Source: VFKU01 sp964620045 (GTDB lineage Bacteria; Hydrogenedentota; Hydrogenedentia; Hydrogenedentales; GCA-2746185). Taken from it: a stretch of DNA of 64,000 nucleotides. A program made the translations under genes and the position numbers. Under the pieces are notes generated by a model. It saw nothing but the letters and a program-made list of their open reading frames with translations, was not told the DNA's origin and made no database searches. This document shows positions 38,748 through 47,214 of the stretch, piece after piece (the first letter of the stretch is position 1; each line of letters starts with the position of its first letter). The DNA is taken from NCBI GenBank assembly GCA_964620045.1, contig CAZUJL010000004.1, forward strand, positions 124,001 to 188,000, in the 5' to 3' direction.

Positions 38748-39776
38748 CTACGGCAGCGGCAACGCCACCGGCTTTCCCGTTTGGCCCGAGCGATCCGCCG
38801 CCAGCACGATCTCGTGTGTCTTGTAGGCGTCCTCGATGTTCACGTGTGATTCCGTGTTCGTCTGGATGCACTCGACGAGATGGTTCACTTCACCCTTGAA
38901 CGGGTGATGCGTCACGTCGCCGCTGTCCGGCATGATCGTCGGCACTTCGGCCCACGAAGTCTGCCCCGGAAAACTCACGCGCGAAAAAATCTTGTTGTTG
39001 CGAATCGTGCCTTCGGTGCCGACAAGGTTGATGCCGAACACATACGGCTGCAGGCACTCAATGCACGAGGCCACCTTGCCCACGCGGCCATCCGCAAACT
39101 TCAGCACGGTCACCGTCGTCGGTGCGTACTCATACGCCGCGAAGTCTTTGCCCTTGCCGGCCGTCGCGAGCTGATACACCTCCGTTACCTCGCCGCCCAT
39201 AAACCAGCGCAGCGCGTCCAGCGCGTGGCATCCGGCGGACAACAGTGAACTCCCGCCGACGTCCTTCTTGATATTCCAGCCGTACTGCCCATACCACGGC
39301 CCGATCCCATGAAAGTAGTCCACTTCGCCATAAAACACGCGGCCCAGCGCGCCCGCCGCGAGTTGCTTCTTGATGATGTCGAACAGCGGATTCCACCGCA
39401 GCACGAAGCTGACAACGGACTTCACTTTGGTCTCGCGCACCGCATCGCGAATCGCGCGGATGTCTTCGAGCGTCACGCCCATGGCCTTTTCGAGCATCAA
39501 GTGCTTGCCCGCCCGCGCCGCAGCGACAGCCTCGTCCCGGTGTAAGTTCGGCGGCGTAGCAATGGAAACGATATCGAGCCCGGCGTGCTTCAGCATCTGC
39601 GCGTAGTCGGTATAAATCGCGCAGTCGATGCCGCATTCCTTGGCCTTCGCCCGCGCGCTCGCCTCCGTGCGGCCGCACAGCGCCACCACTTTCGTATGCG
39701 GATTCGCCTCAAACGCGCGAATGTGCTCGCCCGATACCCACCCCGTGCCGACGATCCCTACTCCGAGTTGCTTCAT
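38748..39776 (-). CDS. Gfo/Idh/MocA oxidoreductase with EKA in place of EKP
   Basis: A 342-residue cytoplasmic (no signal) oxidoreductase. The Rossmann start is LGVGIVGTGWVSGEHIRAFE, followed by VVALCGRTEASARAKA and SIATPPNLHRDEAV. The usual E-K-P catalytic motif reads E-K-A (HLMLEKAMGV), keeping the Lys. The second half has GGSSLLSAGCHALDALRWFM, with the conserved G-x-x-x-D-x-G/x-C-H-x-x-D pattern. Substrate is probably a sugar or inositol derivative. AAGGAGG lies just before the ATG. Divergent from the PIG-L deacetylase gene, with 73 bp between starts. Confidence 0.9.
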   Translation of the reverse strand: MKQLGVGIVGTGWVSGEHIRAFEANPHTKVVALCGRTEASARAKAKECGIDCAIYTDYAQMLKHAGLDIVSIATPPNLHRDEAVAAARAGKHLMLEKAMGVTLEDIRAIRDAVRETKVKSVVSFVLRWNPLFDIIKKQLAAGALGRVFYGEVDYFHGIGPWYGQYGWNIKKDVGGSSLLSAGCHALDALRWFMGGEVTEVYQLATAGKGKDFAAYEYAPTTVTVLKFADGRVGKVASCIECLQPYVFGINLVGTEGTIRNNKIFSRVSFPGQTSWAEVPTIMPDSGDVTHHPFKGEVNHLVECIQTNTESHVNIEDAYKTHEIVLAADRSGQTGKPVALPLP

Positions 39777-39849
39777 GGTCCTCCTTCAGGCGCGTGGACT
39801 ATTCACGCGGCCAAGAATATACTTCCGCCTTCGCACGAAAGGAAACGTC

Positions 39850-40638
39850 GTGACCCGTCGCGCTGCACTCGCCATCGCCGCACACCCGGACGACATCGAG
39901 CTGATGATGGCCGGCACCCTCATGCTGCTCGGGCGCGCGGGCTTCGAACTCCATGTGATGAACATCGCCGACGGTTCGTGCGGCTCGATGACCGAGGACG
40001 CCGACACCACCGCGCGGCGACGCCTCGCCGAGGCCAAGGCCGCCGCGCGCACGATGAACGCAACCCTACACCCGCCGATCACGCGCGACCTCGAAATTTT
40101 CTACGACAACCGCCTTCTTCGCCAGGTCGCCAGCGTCATTCGGACCTGTGCGCCATCGATTGTGCTACTGCAATCCCCCCTAGATTACATGGAAGACCAC
40201 ATGAATGCATCGCGGCTCGGCGTCACCGCCGCCTTCGCCCGCGGCTTCCCGAATTACGACACCGATCCGCCACGTCCACCGGCCCCCGGACCTGTCGCGC
40301 TCTACCACGCGTTGCCGTGGGGACTCCGCGGCCCGTTGCGCGAACCAATCGCGCCGCATTTCTTCGTGGATATCTCGACAACGCTGAACATCAAGCGCGA
40401 CGCGCTCGCGTGCCACGCCAGCCAAAAAGAATGGCTCGACAAAACGCAGGGCCTCGATAGTTATTTGCAGACGATGGTCGACAGCGCGCAGGAACTCGGG
40501 CGCATGTCCGGCCGCTTCAAACTCGCCGAAGGTTGGCGACGACATTCGCATCTCGGTTTTGCAGCGGAAGATTTCGACCCACTGTGCGATGCGCTGGGCG
40601 ATACACTCGTGAAGGAGAACGGCAATCATGGCGATTAA
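39850..40638 (+). CDS. PIG-L/LmbE-family N-deacetylase
   Basis: A 262-residue cytoplasmic zinc-dependent deacetylase. It carries the A-H-P-D-D motif (AIAAHPDDIELMMAGTL) near the N-terminus and the second metal and substrate motif YMEDHMNASRLGVTA near residue 115. Family members remove acetyl from GlcNAc-type groups, for example in BshB, MshB and chitin-disaccharide deacetylases. The start is GTG at 39850 with AGGAA 5 nt upstream; longer frames reach into the divergent promoter region. It overlaps the following NagB-like gene by 11 nt, which suggests that deacetylation and deamination or isomerisation of an amino sugar are coupled. Confidence 0.9.
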   Translation: MTRRAALAIAAHPDDIELMMAGTLMLLGRAGFELHVMNIADGSCGSMTEDADTTARRRLAEAKAAARTMNATLHPPITRDLEIFYDNRLLRQVASVIRTCAPSIVLLQSPLDYMEDHMNASRLGVTAAFARGFPNYDTDPPRPPAPGPVALYHALPWGLRGPLREPIAPHFFVDISTTLNIKRDALACHASQKEWLDKTQGLDSYLQTMVDSAQELGRMSGRFKLAEGWRRHSHLGFAAEDFDPLCDALGDTLVKENGNHGD

Positions 40639-41584
40639 CTTGATGACTACGATCAAGGGCTCGATGCTCGAAGACTACTTCCCGAAAGGCTGGGACCTCG
40701 CCGCGATCGACGCCGTTTCTGCGCGCAAACCGGAAACCATCACGAACAAAGAGAGATGGTGGGACAAAGACTTCGCGCCCATCCCTTGCGCGTCACTGGC
40801 GGATTTCGACGTGATGCTCGGCCACGAAATTGCCCGCGAAATCGCCGTGGCGGCCGAAGAAGATCGACAGATCGTCTTCATCCTCCCCGTCGGCCCCATG
40901 GGCATGTACCGCTGGGCGGTCTACTTCCTGAAGGCGTGGGGCGTCGGCTGCAAACACGTCCACGGCTTCAACATGGACGAGTGGAGCGACGACAAGGGAA
41001 ACACATTGCCCTCGAACGATCCCGGCGCGTTCCAGAACGCCATGGAAGGCGCGTTCTACGGCCCGCTCGGTACGCTCGCACCGCCGAAATCGCAGCGCAA
41101 CTTCGCTACGAAAGCCAATCTGCCGAAATTCGGCGATCGCATCCGCGCGCTCAAGCGCGACGGCGCAAAACTCGTCACGGTCTTCGGTATCGGCCGCGCA
41201 TGCCACATCGCCTTCTGGGAGCCGCACTTCGCCGCGGAGTACGACTCCGTCGACGCATGGAAATCCGCCGACTACCGCCTCGCCGCGCAGTTGCACCCGA
41301 TGACAATCGAACAAAACGCGATCACGAGTTTCAAAAGCCGCACGACGCTCGTCTCCACGCGCGCGAACACCGTCGGCCCCGGCCTCTTCCTGCAGTCCGA
41401 CCGCATCATCGGCGGCTGCGACGGCGCGCTCGGCCGCGGCATGATGTGGCAAGGCATGTCGCTGTGGATGACGCTGCACCTCAAACCCACGCCGTGGATC
41501 CCCAGCACCTTCATGCCAACGCTGCCCGGCCGCCTCTTCTTCCTGCAGGAACTCGCCGGCCCGCTCGAAGCGGAATGCAATTAA
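40628..41584 (+). CDS. Glucosamine-6-phosphate deaminase-like (NagB-fold) protein
   Basis: A 318-residue cytoplasmic protein of the NagB/RpiA/PGL fold. Matching blocks to NagB are FILPVGPMGMYRWAV (sugar-phosphate loop), FNMDEWSD (Asp 117, equivalent to NagB Asp72) and GIGRACHIAFWEP (His 193 and Glu 198, equivalent to NagB His143 and Glu148). NagB has Asp141 in a G-x-D-G-H context, but here the position is Ala 191 (R-A-C-H), so the ring-opening relay is altered. The reaction may differ from hexosamine-phosphate deamination. It overlaps the PIG-L deacetylase gene by 11 nt and is followed by a strong terminator. Confidence 0.85.
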   Translation: MAINLMTTIKGSMLEDYFPKGWDLAAIDAVSARKPETITNKERWWDKDFAPIPCASLADFDVMLGHEIAREIAVAAEEDRQIVFILPVGPMGMYRWAVYFLKAWGVGCKHVHGFNMDEWSDDKGNTLPSNDPGAFQNAMEGAFYGPLGTLAPPKSQRNFATKANLPKFGDRIRALKRDGAKLVTVFGIGRACHIAFWEPHFAAEYDSVDAWKSADYRLAAQLHPMTIEQNAITSFKSRTTLVSTRANTVGPGLFLQSDRIIGGCDGALGRGMMWQGMSLWMTLHLKPTPWIPSTFMPTLPGRLFFLQELAGPLEAECN

Positions 41585-41598
41585 TTCCATAACCGCCC

Positions 41599-41650
41599 AA
41601 CCGCGCTGAAGTCTGGCCACGCCTCCAGATTTCAGCGCGGTTTCTCTTTC
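41599..41650 (+). terminator. Rho-independent terminator
   Basis: An 18-bp stem (41599-41616 with 41625-41642), with one G-U pair in the RNA and an 8-nt loop, is followed by a T/C-rich tract (41641-41650). It lies 14 bp after the NagB-like gene and ends the deacetylase/NagB-like unit. Confidence 0.9.
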
Positions 41651-41668
41651 CTTCCGTCCCTCCCACAT

Positions 41669-41696
41669 GTCATTCTGAGCAACGCGAAGAATCTCC
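41669..41696. repeat. Possible dispersed REP-like element
   Basis: The 28-base stretch starts TGTCATTCTGAGCAACGCGA and ends AGAATCTC, with inverted ATTCT/AGAAT arms. I recall near-identical phrases as dispersed intergenic repeats in unrelated bacterial genomes. Only one copy is visible here, so the repeat status cannot be shown from this window. It lies between the terminator at 41599 and the next gene. Confidence 0.45.
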
Positions 41697-41740
41697 CCGT
41701 CCACACACAGAGAGACCCGCACCAAAACAGGAGGCCGCCC

Positions 41741-44083
41741 ATGAAACGATCCCTGATCTCTATCCTCGCCTGCCTCCTCCTCGCACCCATCGCCCACGCC
41801 GAAACCCTCGCCGAAATCGGCGCACGCCTCGGCCGCGACACCGAAGCCGCCTGGGCCGCCAGCCCTTACTCCGCGATTTCCTCCGACTACTTCGCGCGCT
41901 TTGTCCGCGATCCGAACGCGAAACCTACAAAGGACGAACTTGAAATCACATCATCATGGGAAATCGCTATCGCAAACGACTCATCGCCGGTGGTCGAGAA
42001 AATGGCGGAATATTTGCGCGATTTCTTGCAACGCCGCATGAACGTTTCATTGAAGGTAAATCGTGTCAGGGAAGAAATACTTTGGGACACCAAGAACGCA
42101 ATCGTGCTTGACGTCGCGGGTGTTGCTGATGGACCTCGCTCGCGCGAAGGCTTTATGTTGTGGGTAATCGACAATACCGTCGCAATATCAAGCGTCACAC
42201 CAGCCGGACTTCGAGATGGTGTCGTCTCTCTAGTAGATAGCATTGGCTTTCGTGGGGCGCCGTTTGTACGACGCGTGTCGACAGTTCGCGACGTTCATGA
42301 ACCCCGCCTCGACGTCCGCCTCGGTACCATCCCCAAAGGCGGCTCCTACCGCGAACTCGTCTTCATGGGCTACAACGCCGTCTTCTCCGGCGGCGGCAGT
42401 CTTTTCGCGCTTTCCACGTCCGACGCGATCCCCGAACTCGCCGTGCGCCGCGCACTGGGCCTGCTCGAACAAAACCGCAACGCCGCCGCCGAAGCGCGCG
42501 CGCATGGCCTGAAGACATATGCCTTCCTCGACATCCGCCAGAAATTTCCGGAGAACGATCCTGTCTTCGCCGCACACCCGGAGATCCGCGGCGCGCGCAC
42601 CTGGCGCGCGGACGGCGAATTCGTCCTGTGCACGGAGCACCCGCTTGTGCAGCAATGGCTCACCGAAAGCGTGCAGGGGCTGTTCAAGGCCGACCCCGAA
42701 CTCAGCGGCATCGTGCTCATCATCGGCGGCGAAGGTTTTTATCATTGCTACATGCGCCCGCACGGCGTGGAAAAAGGCCACACGAACTGCTCGCGCTGCG
42801 AGAAGCTCGGCGCGGAAACCGTCGTCGCCAATCTCTGCAACCGTCTCGCCGAAGCCGCGCGCAGTGTCTCGCCAAAAGCCGAAGTCGTCGTATGGCCCTA
42901 TTCCGCCGAGCACGTGTGGTCTGCCGACAAAACGCAGGAAAAATTAATCGAGAAATTGAAACCCGGCGTCGCGCTGCTCACCGAAATCGAAAAAGACGAG
43001 TATGTGCAGAAACCCGGCGGCGTGAACAAGCATCTCTGGGACTACAGCATCGACCTCATCGGTCCCGGCGAACGCGCGAAAGCCCAGATCGCCGCCTGCC
43101 GCAAAGCCGGCATCAACGTCTACCTCAAGAGCGAACCCGAACTCGGCTTCGAAGCGCCGCGCCTGCCGCACATCCCCAGCATGGATCGCTGGGTCGATCG
43201 CGCGGAAGCGCTCGCCTCCTGCGGCGCAACCGGTGCCTGGGTCTTTCCCGCATTCCGCCCCAACTACGGCACCAGCGCCGCCGAAGTCGCCAAGTTCGTC
43301 TGGTGGACGCCCACTCCCGACAAAGAAAAACTATTAAACGATTTCGCCGTGCGCCTCGTCGGCAAGGAAGCCGGCCCGCACCTTCGCGCAGCATGGAAGC
43401 ATGTCTCTGACGCGATCCCCCTCTCGCCCACGATCCCGCCGTACTACACCGGCCCGCAATACCTCGGTCCGGCACAACCGATGATCGCGGACCCGAAAGC
43501 GCCCGTGCCGGACCTCTTCAACGGCTACTACCTCTTCATGGCCGAGATCACCGACGCCGACGGCGTGAAGCGGCAGCCGACCTACATGACCACGCCGCAC
43601 GGCGACGCCGTCGTCTTCGGCGATTACTACCGCCGTATGGAGCGCGAGCTGAACGCCGCCGTCGATGAACTGAACGCGGCCGCGCCGCTGGTCGACGCCG
43701 ATCACAAGCTCATGTTCGACGCCGAAGTCTCCGCTACGCGCTGGTTCTACGCCACCACGCGCACGACGGCGAACTTTTACGAATCCTGCGTGCTGCGCGA
43801 CAAGCTGCTCGCCTGCGCCCGCGGCGAATCGCCCGACTGGCCCCCGGCCGAGCGCGCCGCCGCGATGACCCGCTGGCGCGCGATTCTCGAAGACGAGCGC
43901 GCCAACACCGAAGCCGCGCTGCCGTGGGTCGAGCAGGACATGCGCCTCGACTGCTACTATGGCAGCGATCACACTTTCTCGCACGCGGCCGACATGATGC
44001 GCGCGAAATTGGAAATCATGCAGACCGAATTGAACGAGTTCCTGCCCAAAACCGCGGAGGCTTGCGGAATCGCCACCCCATGA
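41741..44083 (+). CDS. Large exported glycosidase-like protein of unknown family
   Basis: A 780-residue exported protein with a signal peptide (ISILACLLLAPIAHA). An N-terminal alpha/beta region (about 60-190) resembles the non-catalytic domain found before GH20, GH67 and GH84 barrels. A barrel-like middle follows, with YRELVFMGYNAVFSGGG, IVLIIGGEGFYHCYMRPHG, a C-x-x-C pair (TNCSRCEKLG) and VVVWPYSAEHVWSADK, then a helical C-terminus. The E in GGEGFYHC is a catalytic candidate. I do not recognise a defined family. AGGAGG lies before the ATG. Bases about 41930-42290 are much poorer in GC than the rest of the gene. The stop overlaps the dehydrogenase start by 4 nt (ATGA), so both are made together. 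Confidence 0.7.
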   Translation: MKRSLISILACLLLAPIAHAETLAEIGARLGRDTEAAWAASPYSAISSDYFARFVRDPNAKPTKDELEITSSWEIAIANDSSPVVEKMAEYLRDFLQRRMNVSLKVNRVREEILWDTKNAIVLDVAGVADGPRSREGFMLWVIDNTVAISSVTPAGLRDGVVSLVDSIGFRGAPFVRRVSTVRDVHEPRLDVRLGTIPKGGSYRELVFMGYNAVFSGGGSLFALSTSDAIPELAVRRALGLLEQNRNAAAEARAHGLKTYAFLDIRQKFPENDPVFAAHPEIRGARTWRADGEFVLCTEHPLVQQWLTESVQGLFKADPELSGIVLIIGGEGFYHCYMRPHGVEKGHTNCSRCEKLGAETVVANLCNRLAEAARSVSPKAEVVVWPYSAEHVWSADKTQEKLIEKLKPGVALLTEIEKDEYVQKPGGVNKHLWDYSIDLIGPGERAKAQIAACRKAGINVYLKSEPELGFEAPRLPHIPSMDRWVDRAEALASCGATGAWVFPAFRPNYGTSAAEVAKFVWWTPTPDKEKLLNDFAVRLVGKEAGPHLRAAWKHVSDAIPLSPTIPPYYTGPQYLGPAQPMIADPKAPVPDLFNGYYLFMAEITDADGVKRQPTYMTTPHGDAVVFGDYYRRMERELNAAVDELNAAAPLVDADHKLMFDAEVSATRWFYATTRTTANFYESCVLRDKLLACARGESPDWPPAERAAAMTRWRAILEDERANTEAALPWVEQDMRLDCYYGSDHTFSHAADMMRAKLEIMQTELNEFLPKTAEACGIATP

Positions 44084-47000
44084 AAATACGTTCGCTACAA
44101 TTTCTCATCGCGTGCAGCGCACTGCTCTCGCTGAACGTCTCCGCCAACGACACCCTCTCAACGCTCTCCGTGCCCGAGGGTTTCGAAATCACGACGGCAG
44201 TCGCGCCCAGCCTCACCGCCTATCCCATGTTCATGACCTTCGATGAACAAGGTCACCTCTACATCGCTGAATCCACCGGCAAAGATCTCTCCGGAAAAGA
44301 AATGGCCGCCGCGCCGGAATGCCAAATCCTCCGCCTCACCGACACCAACAACGACGGCATCTTCGACACGCGCACCGTCTTCGCCACGGAACTCAGCCTG
44401 CCGATGGGCGTGCTCTGGCATCAGGGCGCGCTCTTCGTCGCGAGCCCGCCGGACTTCCTCCGCTTCGACGACGCGGACGGGGACGGCGTTGCCGAAAAAC
44501 GCACCGTGCTGCTCAGCGGCTGGAACGTGCTCAACACCGCCAGCCTGCACGGCCCCTTCGTCGGCCCCGACGGCTGGCTTTATCTCACGCACGGCCGCCA
44601 CGGCTACAAAATCCAAACGAAGGAAGGAACCACCCTCGAAGGCATGGCCGCGCGCATCTGGCGCTGCCGCCCCGACGGCACCGGCCTCGAACGTTTCGCC
44701 GGGGGCGGCTTCGACAACCCGGTCGAGCTCCTCTTCACGCGCTCCGGCCAAATGCTCGGCACGATGACCTACTTCACCGATCCGCGCCACGGCCAGCGTG
44801 ACGCGCTCATGCACTGGGTCTGGGGCGGCGTGTATCCCAAGCCACACGAAGTCACCGGCGAAATGCTGCAAACCGGCCCGCTGATGCCGACGATGACCAA
44901 ATTCGCGCGCATCGCGCCCGCCGGCTTCCTGCAATTTCAGGGCGATGCCTTCGGCAATGACTACCGCGGCCGCCTCTTCAGCGCGCAGTTCAACCCGCAC
45001 CGCGTGCAGGCGCACGTACTCCGCGAAAACGGCTCGACATTCTCGACGGATGATTCCGACTTCCTGACCTCCACGAGCCCAGACTTCTACCCCACCGACC
45101 TCGTGCAAGACGCCGACGGCAGCCTGCTCGTCTGCGACACCGGCGCCTGGTACGTCGACGCCTGCCCCATCAGCCGCATCGCCAAGCCAGAGATCAAAGG
45201 CTCGATCTACCGCATTCGCAAAAAAACGACCGCTGACGAATTCGCTTGGGACCCCCAGGCATTGGCAGATCCTTGGGGCCGTACGATTTCATGGGATCGA
45301 CTCCCGGCGGACAAACTCGCACTCCTGCTCAACGACCAACGCTTGTATGTTCGTCAACGTGCCCGTGAAACAATCGCAAGAGCAGGCTCCGCTGCTCTTC
45401 GTGATCTGTCGCCCTTAATAGCTCTCAACGACACCTCGGATCGCGGCATCGGTATCGTGTGGCTTCTGTACCGCATGGCTGATGCCAAAGCCATGTCCGT
45501 CATCGCCGAGCTGCTTCGCGGAGAAGACAGGGACCTACGTATCGCATGCATTCAAGCGCTAGGCCTGGCCCGCCACTCAAATTCGGTCTCCGCCATCACA
45601 GCCAGTCTTAAAGCCGAGAATGCCGTCGAGCGGCGCGAAGCCGCGACCGCATTAGGTCGCATCGCTGATCCGCGAGCTGTGCCGGCGTTGCTGGACGCGG
45701 CAAGCCACACCGTCGACCGCTTCGAACAACACGCAATCATCTACGCCTTGATTGAAATCAACGACCATGCATCGTTGTTGGCCGCGCTCAGCTCCAATCA
45801 CGACTGGCCCGCGCGCGCTGCCGCGCTAGTCGCGCTCGATCAGTTGCGTGATTCTTCCCTTTCTGCGACACATGTCGTTCCGCTCCTCCGATCCGATTCC
45901 GCTTCGGCGCGTGCATCTGCCCTCTGGGTCGCCGCACACCACCCCGAGTGGAGCGGAACAGTCCTCGCCTTCGTTGACGATCTCCTGCGCGATCCTGCGC
46001 ACGCCGAAAACACCGCCATGGCGCGCGAAATTCTGCTCTCCTACGCACACACCGGCGACGGCCAGACCTTCATCGCGGATCGCATCGTGAAAACCGAACT
46101 CCCACTCGCCGAGCGTATGTTCCTGCTGGACATCGTCGATGCGGCATCTACTTCGAGCATGCCCGAACCGTGGAGCAACGCCCTCGGCGCCTGCCTCAGC
46201 CAAAGCGACGAAGCACTGCGCTGGCGCGCGTTGGAAATCGTGCGCAACCATCGCGTCGCCGCGCTCGCCGATCGGCTGAACGCCATCGCCGACGACACCG
46301 CGCAGCCGGCAAACGTCCGCGTCGCCGCGCTGAGCGCGCTGACCACCGAAGACACCGCCCTCGCCGGCGAACGTCTCACCCTCGTGCTGAACAGCATGAA
46401 GACCTCCGGCGATCCCGGCGCGCGACAGGCCGCGGCCTCGATCCTCGGCAAGGCCAAACTCGACGCGGAATCCAAACGCGTTCTTGCCGAAGGCTATCTC
46501 CCCTCCGCCGATGCCCTCGTGCTCACCGCCGCGCTGCAGGCCTTCGCGGGCGAATCCGATTCCGCGCTCGGCATGGCGCTCGCCGACGGCCTCGCGCAGA
46601 ATCCACATGCGGCGGACTTCATGACCGCCGCGCAACTCGATCGCGTGCTGCAACCGTTCCCCGCCGACGTGCAAAATCATGCCGCCGGCCTGAAAGCGAA
46701 GCTCGAGCAGCGCGACGCCGGCCTGATGGAGCGCTTCCTGCGCATCGAGCCGAAGCTCGGCGCCGGCGACGTCGGCCGCGGCCGCGCGATCTTCTTCGGC
46801 GAGAAAGCCCTGTGCTCCACCTGCCACGCGATCGGCGCCGAAGGCGGCACGCTCGGCCCCGACCTCACCACCATCGGCGTCGTGCGCTCCGGGCATGACC
46901 TGCTCGAAGCCGTCATGTTCCCCAGCGCGAGCATCGTCCCCGATTTCCAGCCGTACACGGTCGAAGTCGGAACCGAACTGCTTAGCGGCATCGTCGGCCG

Positions 47001-47211
47001 AGAATCCGCCGACTCCATCACGTTGAAAACCGCCGCGACGGAAACGCGCACCATCGCGCGCACGGACGTCCGCTCCATGGCGCCCACGCCGGTGTCGATG
47101 ATGCCCGAAGGTCTCGACGCCGGATATTCGGATGAGGAAATCATCGACCTGATCGCATTCCTCCGTTCGCTGAACAACGAAGAATGGCTCCTGCCGGAAA
47201 CAAGGAATTAG
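44080..47211 (+). CDS. PVC-type exported dehydrogenase: beta-propeller, HEAT repeats, cytochrome c
   Basis: A 1043-residue exported protein (signal ends LNVSAND). Residues about 25-380 form the Pirellula/Verrucomicrobium-type membrane-bound dehydrogenase propeller (sorbosone-dehydrogenase-like; FMTFDEQGHLYIAESTG, DTNNDGIFDTRTVFA, NTASLHGPFVGPDGWLYLTH). About 400-880 are alpha-helical HEAT-like repeats. The C-terminus is a cytochrome c domain with C-S-T-C-H (ALCSTCHAIGAEGG), LGPDLTTIG and a distal Met region (SMMPEGL). It probably oxidises a sugar and passes electrons to its heme; the cofactor is not identifiable. The ATG overlaps the glycosidase-like gene by 4 nt, and the next gene starts 3 bp after the stop. 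Confidence 0.9.
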   Translation: MKIRSLQFLIACSALLSLNVSANDTLSTLSVPEGFEITTAVAPSLTAYPMFMTFDEQGHLYIAESTGKDLSGKEMAAAPECQILRLTDTNNDGIFDTRTVFATELSLPMGVLWHQGALFVASPPDFLRFDDADGDGVAEKRTVLLSGWNVLNTASLHGPFVGPDGWLYLTHGRHGYKIQTKEGTTLEGMAARIWRCRPDGTGLERFAGGGFDNPVELLFTRSGQMLGTMTYFTDPRHGQRDALMHWVWGGVYPKPHEVTGEMLQTGPLMPTMTKFARIAPAGFLQFQGDAFGNDYRGRLFSAQFNPHRVQAHVLRENGSTFSTDDSDFLTSTSPDFYPTDLVQDADGSLLVCDTGAWYVDACPISRIAKPEIKGSIYRIRKKTTADEFAWDPQALADPWGRTISWDRLPADKLALLLNDQRLYVRQRARETIARAGSAALRDLSPLIALNDTSDRGIGIVWLLYRMADAKAMSVIAELLRGEDRDLRIACIQALGLARHSNSVSAITASLKAENAVERREAATALGRIADPRAVPALLDAASHTVDRFEQHAIIYALIEINDHASLLAALSSNHDWPARAAALVALDQLRDSSLSATHVVPLLRSDSASARASALWVAAHHPEWSGTVLAFVDDLLRDPAHAENTAMAREILLSYAHTGDGQTFIADRIVKTELPLAERMFLLDIVDAASTSSMPEPWSNALGACLSQSDEALRWRALEIVRNHRVAALADRLNAIADDTAQPANVRVAALSALTTEDTALAGERLTLVLNSMKTSGDPGARQAAASILGKAKLDAESKRVLAEGYLPSADALVLTAALQAFAGESDSALGMALADGLAQNPHAADFMTAAQLDRVLQPFPADVQNHAAGLKAKLEQRDAGLMERFLRIEPKLGAGDVGRGRAIFFGEKALCSTCHAIGAEGGTLGPDLTTIGVVRSGHDLLEAVMFPSASIVPDFQPYTVEVGTELLSGIVGRESADSITLKTAATETRTIARTDVRSMAPTPVSMMPEGLDAGYSDEEIIDLIAFLRSLNNEEWLLPETRN

Positions 47212-47214
47212 TCC

